NCBI RefSeq assembly: GCF_001641265.1
Contig: NW_020167526.1
Span: forward strand, 1-64,000
Direction: 5' to 3'
DNA length: 64,000 nucleotides
Origin: Pseudogymnoascus destructans
Lineage: Eukaryota; Ascomycota; Leotiomycetes; Thelebolales; Thelebolaceae
In this document: positions 44,611-54,381 of the stretch, piece by piece
How positions within the stretch are numbered: the stretch's first letter is position 1
Layout: each line of letters opens with the position of its first letter
The notes under the pieces: generated by a model
The model's database searches: none
What the model was told of the DNA's origin: nothing
Seen by the model: the letters and a program-made list of their open reading frames with translations, nothing else
Made by a program: the position numbers and the translations under genes

Positions 44611-45425
44611 CCCAAATTCACTCAAAGCTCATCTTGAAGTGGACACATCAATAGAGAAGCTCTATCATGGTCAGCACAAATCTAGCGACAACACATTGTC
44701 TGTCTCACCAGTAAAGGAACGGATTCACAATCAGGCGAACATGCAAGACTGGGATGAACTGTCAGAAGGACGGGTGGACTTGCAGGTCTGTGAACTAGCT
44801 GAGAAACTTGCAACTACGGCACTCCTTGAGTGTACAGATCCAGAGTATGACCAGGAAAACCCACAGATATCCCAATTCCTACAAGCAATCAAGCATTTGG
44901 GAAAAGGGACTGGCCGCAGCGTGCCGGAATAGCTGGGGCCCTGTCAGATCACAAGTTCTGGAATGAGCAGCATGACTGCATGCTGGGAAAGTTGGGAGGT
45001 GCTAGGGGACAGTCTAGAAATTATAGAGCTGGAAAAGAACAAGTTGGGGATGAGTATAGTGAGGTATAGCCAGAAGATGTGAAAGGATTACGACGCCTAA
45101 GATGCAAGATCCAAGAATTTGAAGGAGCTCGCACTGCTATGAGGCACGTTGCCCTTGAGGTTTCACAAAGGTGCACGGCTGAGGAGTTGGTCCGTGACCC
45201 CAATCAACACCAATATGACAGCGAGGATGCCGAGTGGGTGCGGGTCACAGGAAAGCAGAAACTGAAAGCTGGGATTCAGCGCCAACATAAGGCGAATGCA
45301 CATGCGAAAAGTATGCGAGGGCGAAATCCCCAACTACACACAAGTCGGCGGGCAATGACACCTCAAGGAATCTATGTTACGATAGTCACGGAGGTCAAGA
45401 AGCCAGTCCGGAGAATAATAAGCTA
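44611..45425 (+). pseudogene. Unrecognised reading frames behind the protease fossil
   Basis: Two plus frames, 44585-44932 (HLEVDTSIEKLYHGQHKSSD ... ECTDPEYDQENPQISQFLQA) and 45079-45426 (RCKIQEFEGARTAMRHVALE ... MTPQGIYVTIVTEVKKPVRR), look protein-like and are separated by stops. They may be the continuation of the same retroelement's polyprotein or a separate dead gene. I do not recognise a domain. Confidence 0.4.
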
Positions 45426-45439
45426 GCTTGAATCTAAAG

Positions 45440-45605
45440 AGAGAAGAAGAAGAAGAAGGAAGGAAGGTGAGGCTATTCCTCGTAATATACAGTTGTCCGC
45501 TTAGTGGTTGTAGCCTTGGTGGCTAAGGCTGCACCCGTAACAACCGTAACAACCGTAACAACTGTAACAACCGTAACAACCGTAACAACTGTAACAAGCT
45601 GTAAG
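45440..45605. repeat. GAA microsatellite and CCGTAACAA tandem array
   Basis: AAGAAGAAGAAG at 45445-45460 and about eight copies of the 9-mer CCGTAACAA/CTGTAACAA at 45536-45603. The long Val/Thr frame on minus (TVVTVVTVV) is produced by the array. Confidence 0.85.
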
Positions 45606-45627
45606 CTATAATCGTAACAATATCTAC

Positions 45628-46251
45628 CTACTAGAGGCCTAGGAACATGAACGATAGCTCCAAAAGCTTCTACAACCATCTATGATTCATTACACGTCAT
45701 CGCTCCTTAGTTACCCACAAGATTGGTTAAGTTATGACATAATCTGTCTATAGGGGTACTCTGACCTTGGACCTCCTTTCACTTCCTATAGGCTAGGAAC
45801 CTAGGAGATGGTTCTATGGGATTCTCTTATGTCGACTACAGTTACCAAGCCTGGTTAGTCATGGAAAGTCTTGGAAAATGAGAGAACTACACTCCTTTAG
45901 CATAAATAGGCCCTTTCCTTAAGAAAGGGCAAGCAGACAATACAGTAAATTGACTATCACATACTTCCACATCTTTTCCAAGCTTCCAAGCATTAATCTT
46001 GTTACTCCTTGTTTCTGGAAAGTCAGTCAGGTGCTAACCTCTGACTTATCCCTTATCCCTGAGTTCTCAGACTCAACATTTGTTACAACTTGTCTAAACC
46101 ACTCCGCTATATCATACACCTGATTGTTGCGTTGTGGAATAGTCTAAGCTACGACCCTTTGGCTCTTTTTCCTAAGACAGTGTGTTGTCTTAGTAAAATC
46201 ATCCCTTCCTTGGGTGGCTAGATTCTCACATCTGGTGCACCCACCATTACA
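45628..46251 (+). repeat. B-family LTR, 3' two thirds
   Basis: It enters the B consensus at CTAGAGGCCTAGGAACATGA and runs to the normal end CCACCATTACA. The first third is missing, replaced by the CCGTAACAA array. It abuts the Fot1-like fossil on its right. Confidence 0.8.
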
Positions 46252-46873
46252 CTTATAAACCCAGTGTTACGGCTATGGTAACATGATGTCATGGTTACAG
46301 GACCAGGACCTACTAACATGACGTGTGAGTCACAGGGGGCAAGCGGGGTAGGCTGCCATGTGACGGGGCTAATGGATAGTTGCAGAAACTAGTGGATATT
46401 GGATAGTTGAGCTATCCATAAACTGTCCTGAATATCTAGCTATCCGCCAACTATCCAGATTACCCATGAGGCACGATGCCACTATACAAGTAGATAGTAT
46501 TTCCTTAGATAGGAGCTTCATGCTCAACTCAATATAGTATTCTTTACAATACTGTAACGTGTTACTTGGAAAGCCTTTGTGTCTAATCCCATGCCTCCTC
46601 TGTCAAGTCAACCTTACGCAAGAAACCTCTGTGTCTTCTATCATTTAGAAGTCAGCATTACACCCAGTTCTTACCAACCATAAGATATCTGTTACTGTCT
46701 TGTCTGTATTTGATCACTTTTGAAGAAGATTCACCATTTGTTGGATACAACTATTTCTAACTGGTAAGCCTCATTCATCCATAGACAGAATCCACTTAAT
46801 AAGAGCTTCCTCTTCTGTAGCTAAAAGCTTAGTGTTTGTAGGCCGTAAACCCTTCCGTGCAGGGACTCCTTTG
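46252..46873 (-). pseudogene. Fot1/pogo-type transposase fossil, part after the Ty3 insertion
   Basis: On minus, from 46873: GVPARKGLRPTNTKLLATEE, EALIKWILSMDE, a TGA, GLPVRNSCIQQM, and near the left edge VGKNWVYK in a shifted frame. It continues directly the frame MDAQSTYKEGRIALALQAHK ... PESTLQSRVK encoded on the far side (53926-53788) of the complete Ty3 element. A C'-type solo LTR (46265-46662) lies inside it. Confidence 0.82.
46265..46662 (-). mobile_element. C'-type solo LTR (398 bp)
   Basis: On plus it begins TGTTACGGCTATGGTAAC and ends AGAAGTCAGCATTACA, with CCCAG on both sides (46260-46264 and 46663-46667). Its right half is the reverse complement of the C-type LTRs; its left half is a variant found also at 10167-10289. 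In the gag-sense orientation it reads plus. Confidence 0.85.
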
Positions 46874-47262
46874 TGTAACGCTGACTTCTAAACGATAGAA
46901 GACACAGAGGTTCTCTTGCGTAAAGGTTTACTTATCAGAGGAGGCAGGGGATCAGACACAAAGGCTTCAAGTAACACGTTACTAGTATATAACAAATACT
47001 GTATTGAGTTGAGCACGAAGCTCCTATCTAAGGAAATACTATCTACTTATATAGTGGCGTCGTGCCTAGTGGACTCTTGGGAACTCACTCGAGTCCTCGG
47101 AGTCCTGGACTCTTAGGACTCTTCTCATCATCCTGCGAGTCCGTCACGTGATACTTTCGGAACTACTATTCCCCGCTGCCCCTCCAGGTACCAGGGCCGG
47201 TCTCATGCGACCTCCCTCCTTCCTGTCCTGTAGTTGGCCAGCCTTCTTGTTCCGTCGTAACA
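46874..47262 (-). repeat. C-type LTR (389 bp), polypurine-tract side
   Basis: On plus TGTAACGCTGAC to CGTCGTAACA. It holds one copy of the 85-bp unit, whereas the partner LTR holds two. The TATA-like core is nearly palindromic (ACTTATATAGTGG plus, CCACTATATAAGT minus, near 47050), so transcription in both directions is conceivable. Confidence 0.9.
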
Positions 47263-47278
47263 CTCGCTCCCTTCCCCT
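47263..47278 (-). other. Polypurine tract of the C-family element
   Basis: On minus AGGGGAAGGGAGCGAG lies directly before the LTR start TGTTACGACGG. It marks minus as the genomic sense strand, the same as gag and opposite to pol. Confidence 0.6.
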
Positions 47279-47310
47279 GGGCATTTGTCTCGAATCCTAT
47301 AAGTACGTCC

Positions 47311-48018
47311 ATGTCCCTGGGACTCTGCTGCTCCTCAGCGAGTCCTTCAACATGCAACATGCCTACTGACACTGCCCGCAAACTCCAGGAACGCAACGAT
47401 CTTGTCCGTCGAATAAAGAACCACGGATACGAACTACCTGAAATGGATTCTTGCTCGAACTGTGTGAGGCGAAACGTTACTTGCGTGTCGTCTCCAAATG
47501 ATTCACGGCGGTGCGCCGAGTGCGTTCGTCGCAACTTGAAAGAAAAGTGTGACTGTATGGGTCCTGAGCATCCCGACTGGGTGAAGCTCGAACGGGAGGA
47601 GGATCGCCTGGATCGCAAAGAGGAAGAAACCCTTTTGAAGTTACTTCGTCTGCGGAAGCAGAAACGCCTCATCCGAACCCGTAGTAAAGATATGCTCCGG
47701 CGAGGTTTGAAAACCCTCGACGAGCTTGATGCGGCAGAGGAGGCCGAACGTGTGGCTGCTGAGAAGCGTGATGTTGTTGAGGCCGAGGAACAGGCAGTTA
47801 GCGCTGCCTCCTCGTCTGTAACCGGGACCCCCGCTTCCTCCGATCCACTGGCCTACTCCCCTGCATCTTGGGATCAATGGCTCGCGGATGGCGGCGTCGA
47901 TATTCCTCCAGCAACACAGCAGAGACAGGGAGATGATCTCCCCCAGGACCTCCATTGGAAGCGGATGAATACTATCCTTCCTCGGACGAGTCAAAAAACT
48001 AGGAGTCCTCGACGGTAG
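47311..48018 (+). CDS. Cysteine-rich accessory protein of the C-family element
   Basis: The frame starts at ATG 47311 or, more likely, ATG 47359 (MPTDTARKLQERNDLVRRIK), about 97 bases inside the LTR; a TATAAG lies near 47299. A zinc-ligand region follows: DSCSNCVRRNVTC, 9 residues, CAECVRRNLKEKCDC. Next is a long charged helix with coiled-coil character (LEREEDRLDRKEEETLLKLL, RKQKRLIRTRSKDMLRRGLK, LDELDAAEEAERVAAEK), then a Ser/Pro-rich tail. The last residues may be frameshifted, since DEYYPSSDESKN is read one frame away. The same Cys pattern occurs at 9852-10079 and 11152-11751. It stands on the same strand as pol and opposite to gag. A role in nucleic acid or capsid binding is conceivable; none is shown. 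Confidence 0.75.
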   Translation: MSLGLCCSSASPSTCNMPTDTARKLQERNDLVRRIKNHGYELPEMDSCSNCVRRNVTCVSSPNDSRRCAECVRRNLKEKCDCMGPEHPDWVKLEREEDRLDRKEEETLLKLLRLRKQKRLIRTRSKDMLRRGLKTLDELDAAEEAERVAAEKRDVVEAEEQAVSAASSSVTGTPASSDPLAYSPASWDQWLADGGVDIPPATQQRQGDDLPQDLHWKRMNTILPRTSQKTRSPRR

Positions 48019-48067
48019 GCCACCGGCGAGCGACACGAAGAGGCCTAGTACAGACCAGCTATGCGCC

Positions 48068-51000
48068 ATGACGGGCAGCATGCAACTATATGTGGTCGCT
48101 AAGATACAACAGCGACACCTCTGAGCAATGATTGACTCAGGAGCGACGGGCAACTTTATGACAAAGAAAGTAGCAGACACGCAAGGTTTCAAGACGCAAT
48201 TGAAAACCGAATCATACCCGTTAATGGTCGTAGATGGAGAGCCCATCTCGACTAATGAAGGAATGGTGACCCACGAAACGGTCCCATTGGAAATGGTCAT
48301 GCTACACGGGCACAAGGAAACGATTCAGTTTGACATCGTGCACATGGACAACCATGCGTGCATCCTTGGTGTGCCATGGCTCAAGAAACACAACCCCCAG
48401 ATCGACTGGTGGAACGAGAAAGTTGTGATGAGCCAGTGCGCGTGTGAACAACGGACGGACACGCGACAACGGGAGAAACCCTCCCAGGGCCGGAAGGAGT
48501 TATGTGCAACCTCCGAGCTCGATGACCTAGCCCAGGCATCCTCACCGATGAGTATACCGGTGGAGTACAAGGAATACGAGCAATTATTTCAGGAAGGCCC
48601 TAAGAACGAGGCGCTTCCTAAGCACCAACCATGGGATCACGAGATACCTTTGGAGAAAGACAAGAGTCCACCGTTCGGACCAATATATTAGCTATCGGAA
48701 AAGGAGCTGAAGGTACTTAAGGAGTACATCGATGATAACCTAGCGAAAGGATTCATCAGACCATCCACATCACCAGCAGGAAGTCCGGTGCTTTTCGTAC
48801 CAAAGAAAGACGGCTCCCTATGGTTATGTGTGGACTATCGAGCGTTGAACAACATCACAATCAAGGACAGGTATGCCCTGCCGTTAATCAATGAACTACA
48901 CGATAGATTTCAAGGAGCAAAGATCTTCAGTAAGCTAGATCTGCGAGGAGCATACAACCTGATCCGAATCAAGGCTGGGGAAGAGTGGAAAACAGCATTC
49001 CGCACCCGCTATGGCCTATTCGAGTATCAAGTCATGCCCTTTGGGCTAACAAACGCACCCGCATCTATGCAACGACTGATGAATGATGCTTTGCACGAAT
49101 ACTTAGACATCTTTACCATTGTCTACCTAGACGATGTGCTGGTGTATTCAGCAACCAAGGAGGAGCATGTCAAACATGTCAAACTTGTCCTGAAGAAACT
49201 AAAGGAGTACAGCTTACTCCTCAAACCAGAGAAGTGCGAGTTCCATAAAAACCAAGTCGAATTCTTGGGTTACATTATTGGAACGCACGGCATCAAGATG
49301 GACCAAGCAAAAGTAACGGCAGTGTTGGAATGGCCAACACCGACCATGGTCAAGGAAGTGCAAGCCTTCCTAGGCTTCGCCAACTTCTACCGAAGATTCA
49401 TCTCGGGATATTTCAAGGTAGCTCAACCACTCACGGAGCTTACCAGAAAGGATCTCGAATTCAAATGGACGGACAAGGCAGAGGCTGCTTTCCAGGAACT
49501 TAAGACGAAGTTCACGGAAGCACCTATCCTTGCTACATTTGACCCTGCAAAGAAGATCATCCTCGAAACGGACTCTTCTGACTTCGCAATTGGAGCATGT
49601 CTGAATCAACCAGACGAGAACGGTAAGTTCAAACCAATCGTGTACTACTCTAGGAAACTGTCACCCGCGGAACTCAATTACGACATCCACGACAAGGAGC
49701 TACTGGCTATTGTCGTTGCCTTTGAGCAGTGGCGAGTATATCTTGAGGGACCCACCTACCCTGTGCAGGTATGGACGGATCACAAGAACCTCATATACTT
49801 CACCACGACCAAGGTTTTAAACCGCAGACAAGTCCGCTGGGCAGAAACCCTCGCAGCCTACAACTTCACGATAACCTATCGCAAGGGCTCCGAGAATGCA
49901 AGAGCAGACGCTCTCAGCAGACGGACCGACTACGCCGGCCCAAAGGAAGAAAGACCTAGAGCAATTCTGAAGAAAACAGATGCAGGAATACAGTACAACG
50001 AGTTACTAGCGACGATCTCAGTCATCGAAGATACAGAACTCGAGGAAAGACTCAAGAAAGCTTACGCAACAGACGAATGCGCCAAGCGAGTCTTGTCCAA
50101 AGTCGAAGGCGACTTCGCCATCGACGAACAAGGATTGATTCGATACAAAGGGTTAGTGTATGTCCCAAGTCAAATGAGACGCCCGCTGGTGCAAGAACAA
50201 CACTCGTTACCAGCACACAGTCATCAGGGAGTGACACGAACCTTCGAATGAATCACCCGACACTACTACTTCCCAGGTATGAGGAAGCAGGTAGAGACAG
50301 TGGTAAGAGAGTGCGACATTTGCAGCAAGTCAAAATCCAATAGGCACCTGCCATACGGACAACTCAAGTCGACACCAGTACCAAAAGGAGCGTGGAAATC
50401 AATAGCTTTGGACTTCATCGTCAAGCTTCCACCCTCCAAGGACCCGTTAACAGGAATAGAATACGACTCTATCCTCGTCATCACGGAAAGACTCACGAAA
50501 TATGGGAAGTTTATACCATATCTAGAAGCTAGCGACGCCAAGGCGCTCGCATATACCTTCATTCGAGTCATATTAGCCGATCATGGGATGCCAGAAGAAA
50601 TCATCTCAGATAGAGACAAGCTCTTTACTTCGAAATTCTGGAAATCATTGATGGCGCTACTGGGAACAAATCATAAGCTATCAACAGCTTTTCATCCCCA
50701 GACAGACGGCCAAACAGAAAGATTAAATCAGACCCTTGAACAGTACCTGCGAAGCTATGTCAATCATCAACAGGATAACTGGGTTCAGATCTTACCCATC
50801 GCACAGTTTGCATATAACAGCGCGATGACAGAAGCAACGAAAGTCTCACCGTTCTTTGCCAATTACGGCTACCAGCCAGAAGCATATAGGCAACCAAGAC
50901 CGGATGAATCACGAGCTGAACAAGCCCTGATCGTGGTGGAACAACTGAAATCGTTCCACGAACAACTTGCGACGGACATCCAATTCTTAAATGAACGATC

Positions 51001-51430
51001 CGCCGCATACGCAAACAAGAAGCGCAGTATGGAACCTGCCTTCAAGGAGGGGGATAAAGTATACCTACTCCGGAAACATATCAAAACGAAACGACCAAGC
51101 ACAAAGTTGGACTTCAAGAAATTGGGACCATTCAAAATATTGAACAAAGTCAGCTCAGTTAATTACAGACTGCAGCTACCCAGGAAGTCTAGACTACACC
51201 CGGTATTTCATGTCTCACTACTGGAACCAGCAAGAGGAAATACCCCAATTGCGACCGACACCGAACTCCAACCCGAGAATGAGATAATCGAATATGAGGT
51301 CGAAGCGATCCTAGACAGAAGGTTAGTAGGACGTCGAGAAGAGTTTTTGATAAAATGGGAAAATTACGAACCTACGGATAATTCGTGGGAACCAACAAGG
51401 AACATCAGCAAAGAACTCATTCAGCAGATG
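48068..51430 (+). pseudogene. Ty3 pol: protease, reverse transcriptase, RNase H, integrase, chromodomain; three nonsense codons
   Basis: One reading frame throughout, interrupted only by TGA 48122, TAG 48689 and TGA 50249, each explainable by one C-to-T change (CGA, CAG, CGA). Protease: MIDSGATGNFM. Reverse transcriptase: KDGSLWLCVDYRALNNI, FSKLDLRGAYNLIRI (first Asp), FGLTNAPASMQ, IVYLDDVLVYS. RNase H: LETDSSDFAIGACL, HDKELLAIVVAFEQW, WTDHKNL. Integrase: HSHQGVTRTFE ... CDICSKSK zinc region, Asp in ALDFIVKL, Asp in IISDRDKLF, Glu in DGQTERLNQTLEQ. Chromodomain: EYEVEAILDRRL ... FLIKWENYEPTDNSWEP. All active residues are present. The open frame runs on to 51664, antisense inside gag. It lies antisense to the element's own gag, leader and polypurine tract. 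Confidence 0.92.
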
Positions 51431-53266
51431 TGGGTATTTCTCGTATACCTGTTCGCTTTTGATAGGCAAGTCCCCTTCAGACTGGCTTCGCCTGAGGGCG
51501 TGAACTTGCTCTGCGTCTCTGAAGTGTATCCTGGGCGAGGATCGGGGAAACAACTGATTCTGGTGTTTCTTTTTCCAGTGGAGCTTGCAGTCATCTTCGC
51601 TGCAATACTCCCAGTAGACATACGCATGCCAGGGATGATCAGTCTCTGTTGCATCTGTCGTTGATAGTTCCCGCTGTCCTCTCACCCATGCACTATCTTC
51701 CCTCGGAGGCGTGGAGAACGTGTCTAGTTGCTCCATGGCTCTCCTTTCGATGCGTGGAGTGGGTCTCGCATTTTCCCGTCGCAGCATACCTCTGGCTTTC
51801 TCATCGTACTTCTCCAGGGTTCTCCTGCAGTCCTGGTAGTAAAGTTCGACGCTTTTCATATACTTCAGTTTAGCCATATGCTCGACATCGTTCTCCAGTT
51901 CTTCCGCTTCTTGGGCTTCCAACTTAGCTACGTCTGGGGACGTGCCAAGCAGCCTGCGGGTATTCGTTAGTTGGTTGTAGTATCTCCAGAGGTCATCCTT
52001 GCAGTCATCCACCTTGCACTCTAACGGAAGTCCCTGTAACAGGTTCCCGTAGATGCCCTTAAGCGTGGGGATTCTCCTCTGGCCGCTGGGCTTGTCTCGT
52101 TCGGCCCTAATCTTCGCGTGGGCGTGTTTTGCCATGCGTCTTACTATGCTCTTGCACCGTGGACTCATTGGTTCCGTAGGTGCGAGTTCGTCGAAGGTCT
52201 CCTGTTCTGAGACGGTGAACGATTCCGCCTCCGACCCTTCATCTGAGCTCTCGTCTTCTGGGGTGCTTTCGCCGTTTATTCCCCAGTCCTGTTTGCTCAC
52301 AAATGTTGTGTTCAACTGTCCTGTCCAGGTGGCATTGAGTTGTTTGCCGACTTTGCGTCCGCCGTTCCCTTTCTTTGGCTGTCTGCAGTCTCGGGCCATG
52401 TGGCCTGGCTTGTCGCAGTTAAAACAGAGTCGTTCCTTGAATTGTCTGTCTTTCTTAGGGTCACGGGGTCGTCCAGGTTTGAACGTGGCATCGAGTTCCA
52501 TTGGGTCTGACCAACGGTTGTCTCGCGGGTGTTGATCCCGTCGTCTGCCCTCATTTCCCCGGTAGGGGTAACTTTTCTTGGGCTTGTCATAGGTCCGACG
52601 TTCCTTCTGGAATTCGTATAGTCGATTGTCGATTCGGACCGTATGTTCGATTAGCGCTACCATGTCCGTTGGTTGTTGTTCCAAACGGGCAAGTTCCATA
52701 TGTATATGGCTCTTCAGCCCACGTCGGTAGTGGCTGATGAGTGCGCTGGCGTCCCATCCTGTCTGATTGCCGTATCTCTGGAATTCTGTGGAGTACGTGA
52801 GGGCGCTGCCAGTCTGCTTAAGTGCAAACAGATGGTCTTCCGCGGTCTTAATCTCATCGATGTCTCCGAACATGCGTCGGATTTCCTTACAGAATCCTTT
52901 CCAGCTGCCAAACATAGTCTGCGTAGTTGCCATGCTTCCATTGGTACTCTCATATTTGAAATAATCCTTGAGGAATGGTTCGATCCATCGCAGGGCTTCC
53001 CCCCTAAGGTAGGACGCAGTCCACAGGGCATAGCTCTCCTGGGTGGGAAACTTCTCGTCATTGAAGTGCTGGTACAGTTCGACCTGTAGCAAAAACACCT
53101 CAAGTTCCTTTCGGTTGCCGGAGTAAGTGTCGGGCAACTTGACGCATAGAGTTTCCTTGAGTTCATTGACGGTGGGTGCGTCGGGCATCTCTTCATTCTC
53201 AGGCTTAGACCTCTGAGACGAAGTTGGCGTGGTGGGGGTTTTCCCCTTCGAACTGACGACAGACAT
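51323..53266 (-). CDS. Ty3 gag of the C-family element, on the strand opposite to pol
   Basis: A 647-codon uninterrupted frame from ATG 53266 (MSVVSSKGKTPTTPTSSQRS), 47 bases inside the LTR. Capsid region: VKLPDTYSGNRKELEVFLLQ, YLRGEALRWIEPFL, CKEIRRMFGDIDEIKTAEDH. Zinc knuckle: RLCFNCDKPGHMARDCRQ (CX2CX4HX4C, near 52400). After it come an acidic stretch, basic and coiled regions (AKLEAQEAEELENDVEHMAK) and a second possible metal site (WEYCSEDDCKLHWKKKH). The last residues (about 51323-51430) are the complement of the chromodomain, so the natural end may have been lost or replaced. It is much longer than typical Ty3 gag and does not run into a protease. It resembles the dead gag at 7451-9590. 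Confidence 0.9.
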   Translation of the reverse strand: MSVVSSKGKTPTTPTSSQRSKPENEEMPDAPTVNELKETLCVKLPDTYSGNRKELEVFLLQVELYQHFNDEKFPTQESYALWTASYLRGEALRWIEPFLKDYFKYESTNGSMATTQTMFGSWKGFCKEIRRMFGDIDEIKTAEDHLFALKQTGSALTYSTEFQRYGNQTGWDASALISHYRRGLKSHIHMELARLEQQPTDMVALIEHTVRIDNRLYEFQKERRTYDKPKKSYPYRGNEGRRRDQHPRDNRWSDPMELDATFKPGRPRDPKKDRQFKERLCFNCDKPGHMARDCRQPKKGNGGRKVGKQLNATWTGQLNTTFVSKQDWGINGESTPEDESSDEGSEAESFTVSEQETFDELAPTEPMSPRCKSIVRRMAKHAHAKIRAERDKPSGQRRIPTLKGIYGNLLQGLPLECKVDDCKDDLWRYYNQLTNTRRLLGTSPDVAKLEAQEAEELENDVEHMAKLKYMKSVELYYQDCRRTLEKYDEKARGMLRRENARPTPRIERRAMEQLDTFSTPPREDSAWVRGQRELSTTDATETDHPWHAYVYWEYCSEDDCKLHWKKKHQNQLFPRSSPRIHFRDAEQVHALRRSQSEGDLPIKSEQVYEKYPHLLNEFFADVPCWFPRIIRRFVIFPFYQKLFSTSY

Positions 53267-53313
53267 GTTGCTTTGTGTATGAGCCAGTGCCTCGTAGAAG
53301 TGGTGCTCAAAGT

Positions 53314-53787
53314 GTAACGCTGACTTCTAAACGATAGAAGACACAGAGGCTCTCTTGCGTAAAGGTTTACTTATCAGAGGAGGCAGGGGATCAGACACAA
53401 AGGCTTCAAGTAACACGTTACTAGTATATAACAAATACTGTATTGAGTTGAGCACGAAGCTCCTATCTAAGGAAATACTATCTACTTATATAGTGGCGTC
53501 GTGCCTAGTGGACTCTTGGGAACTCACTTGAGTCCTCGGAGTCCTGGACTCTTAGGACTCTTCTCATCATCCTGCGAGTCCGTCACGTGCCTAGTGGACT
53601 CCTGGGAACTCACTCGAGTCCTCGGAGTCCTGGACTCTTAGGACTCTTCTCATCATCCTGCGAGTCCGTCACGTGATACTTTCGGAACTACTATTCCCCG
53701 CTGCCCCTCCAGGTACCAGGGCCGGTCTCATGCGACCTCCCTCCTTCCTGTCCTGTAGTTGGCCAGCCTTCTTGTTCCGTCGTAACA
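53314..53787 (-). repeat. C-type LTR (474 bp), leader side
   Basis: It has the same ends as its partner and about two base differences, plus a second copy of the 85-bp unit (near 53502 and 53587). Almost identical LTRs mean a recent insertion. The minus-strand leader that follows begins CTTTGAGCACCACTTC, which does not look like a usual TGG-type primer site. Confidence 0.9.
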
Positions 53788-54021
53788 CTTTGACACGAGA
53801 CTGTAAGGTTGATTCTGGAATATCGTACGCGTTTGCGGCCGCCCGTAAACTTGTAAAATAGCCATCTTTGTGCGCCTGAAGTGCAAGAGCAATTCGCCCC
53901 TCTTTGTAGGTCGATTGAGCATCCATTAGTTGAGTTATGTGGAGTTCAAGGAGGTAAGACGTGTAAAAAATGGGGGGTCTGCGCAGTTCGGGGGTATGCG
54001 CAGCTCGCTAGTGAAGTACGT
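53788..54021 (-). pseudogene. Fot1/pogo-type transposase N-terminus and inverted end
   Basis: The transposase start codon is at 53926 (MDAQSTYKEGRIALALQAHK) and runs to PESTLQSRVK at the Ty3 insertion point. Between 53927 and 54021 the terminal region reads, on minus, ACGTACTTCACTAGCGAGC with two copies of a box (CTGCGCATACCCCC and CTGCGCAGACCCCC). TA (54022-54023) follows. Together with 46252-46873 it forms one element. Confidence 0.8.
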
Positions 54022-54023
54022 TA

Positions 54024-54280
54024 TGATTATACACTTTATCAATAATCATGATTATGATTACGACTAGTTAAATAATCATGATTATAATTGATTTTCTAAC
54101 CCTGCTCGCTTGTGTAGGCAACTCGCATGTGAAATACGTTATGCGCTTTGTAAATAATCATGATTATGATTACGACCTAATAATCATGATTATAATTGAT
54201 TTTTTAACCCTGCTATCACCATCCCTCACAACCCCAACCACAAAACCCCCATCCTTGCTTAACCCCTAACCACCACACAA
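54024..54280. repeat. Tandem duplication of about 110 bp rich in AATCATGATTAT
   Basis: The block AATAATCATGATTATGATTACGAC ... ATAATTGATTTTCTAACCCTGCT occurs twice (about 54040-54105 and 54155-54215), with a copy of the transposon-end-like GTGAAATACGTTATG between them. The inner word is itself palindromic. Confidence 0.65.
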
Positions 54281-54381
54281 AAAAAATAAGGCCAAAAACT
54301 CGATATACCCAGTAAACTGGTAAGAAAACTCCATCTACCCAGTCGGCCGCTAACCCTCCTTTGGAAAGGTTAACGAGCCAA

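Larger units (their letters stand above)
46874..53787 (-). mobile_element. Complete Ty3/gypsy element (C family), 6.9 kb, with gag and pol on opposite strands
   Basis: C-type LTRs at 46874-47262 and 53314-53787 are bounded by CTTTG on both outer sides (46869-46873 and 53788-53792), and the target is a Fot1-like transposase frame that rejoins exactly after removal. The genomic sense appears to be minus: the leader before gag (53313-53267) matches the leader of the old element at 7405-7450, and a purine tract (AGGGGAAGGGAGCGAG on minus) abuts the left LTR at 47263-47278. Gag is on minus at 51323-53266. Protease, reverse transcriptase, RNase H, integrase and chromodomain are on plus at about 48068-51430, and a Cys-rich gene is on plus at 47311-48018. 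Gag and pol frames overlap tail to tail. Confidence 0.9.

Noticed and set aside
45536..45603. CCGTAACAA array as an interstitial telomere
   Set aside because: The unit is not TTAGGG-like; it is a plain 9-bp microsatellite.
51430..51664. C-terminal extension of pol after the chromodomain
   Set aside because: The frame there is the complement of the gag coding sequence, so it need not be translated protein of pol.
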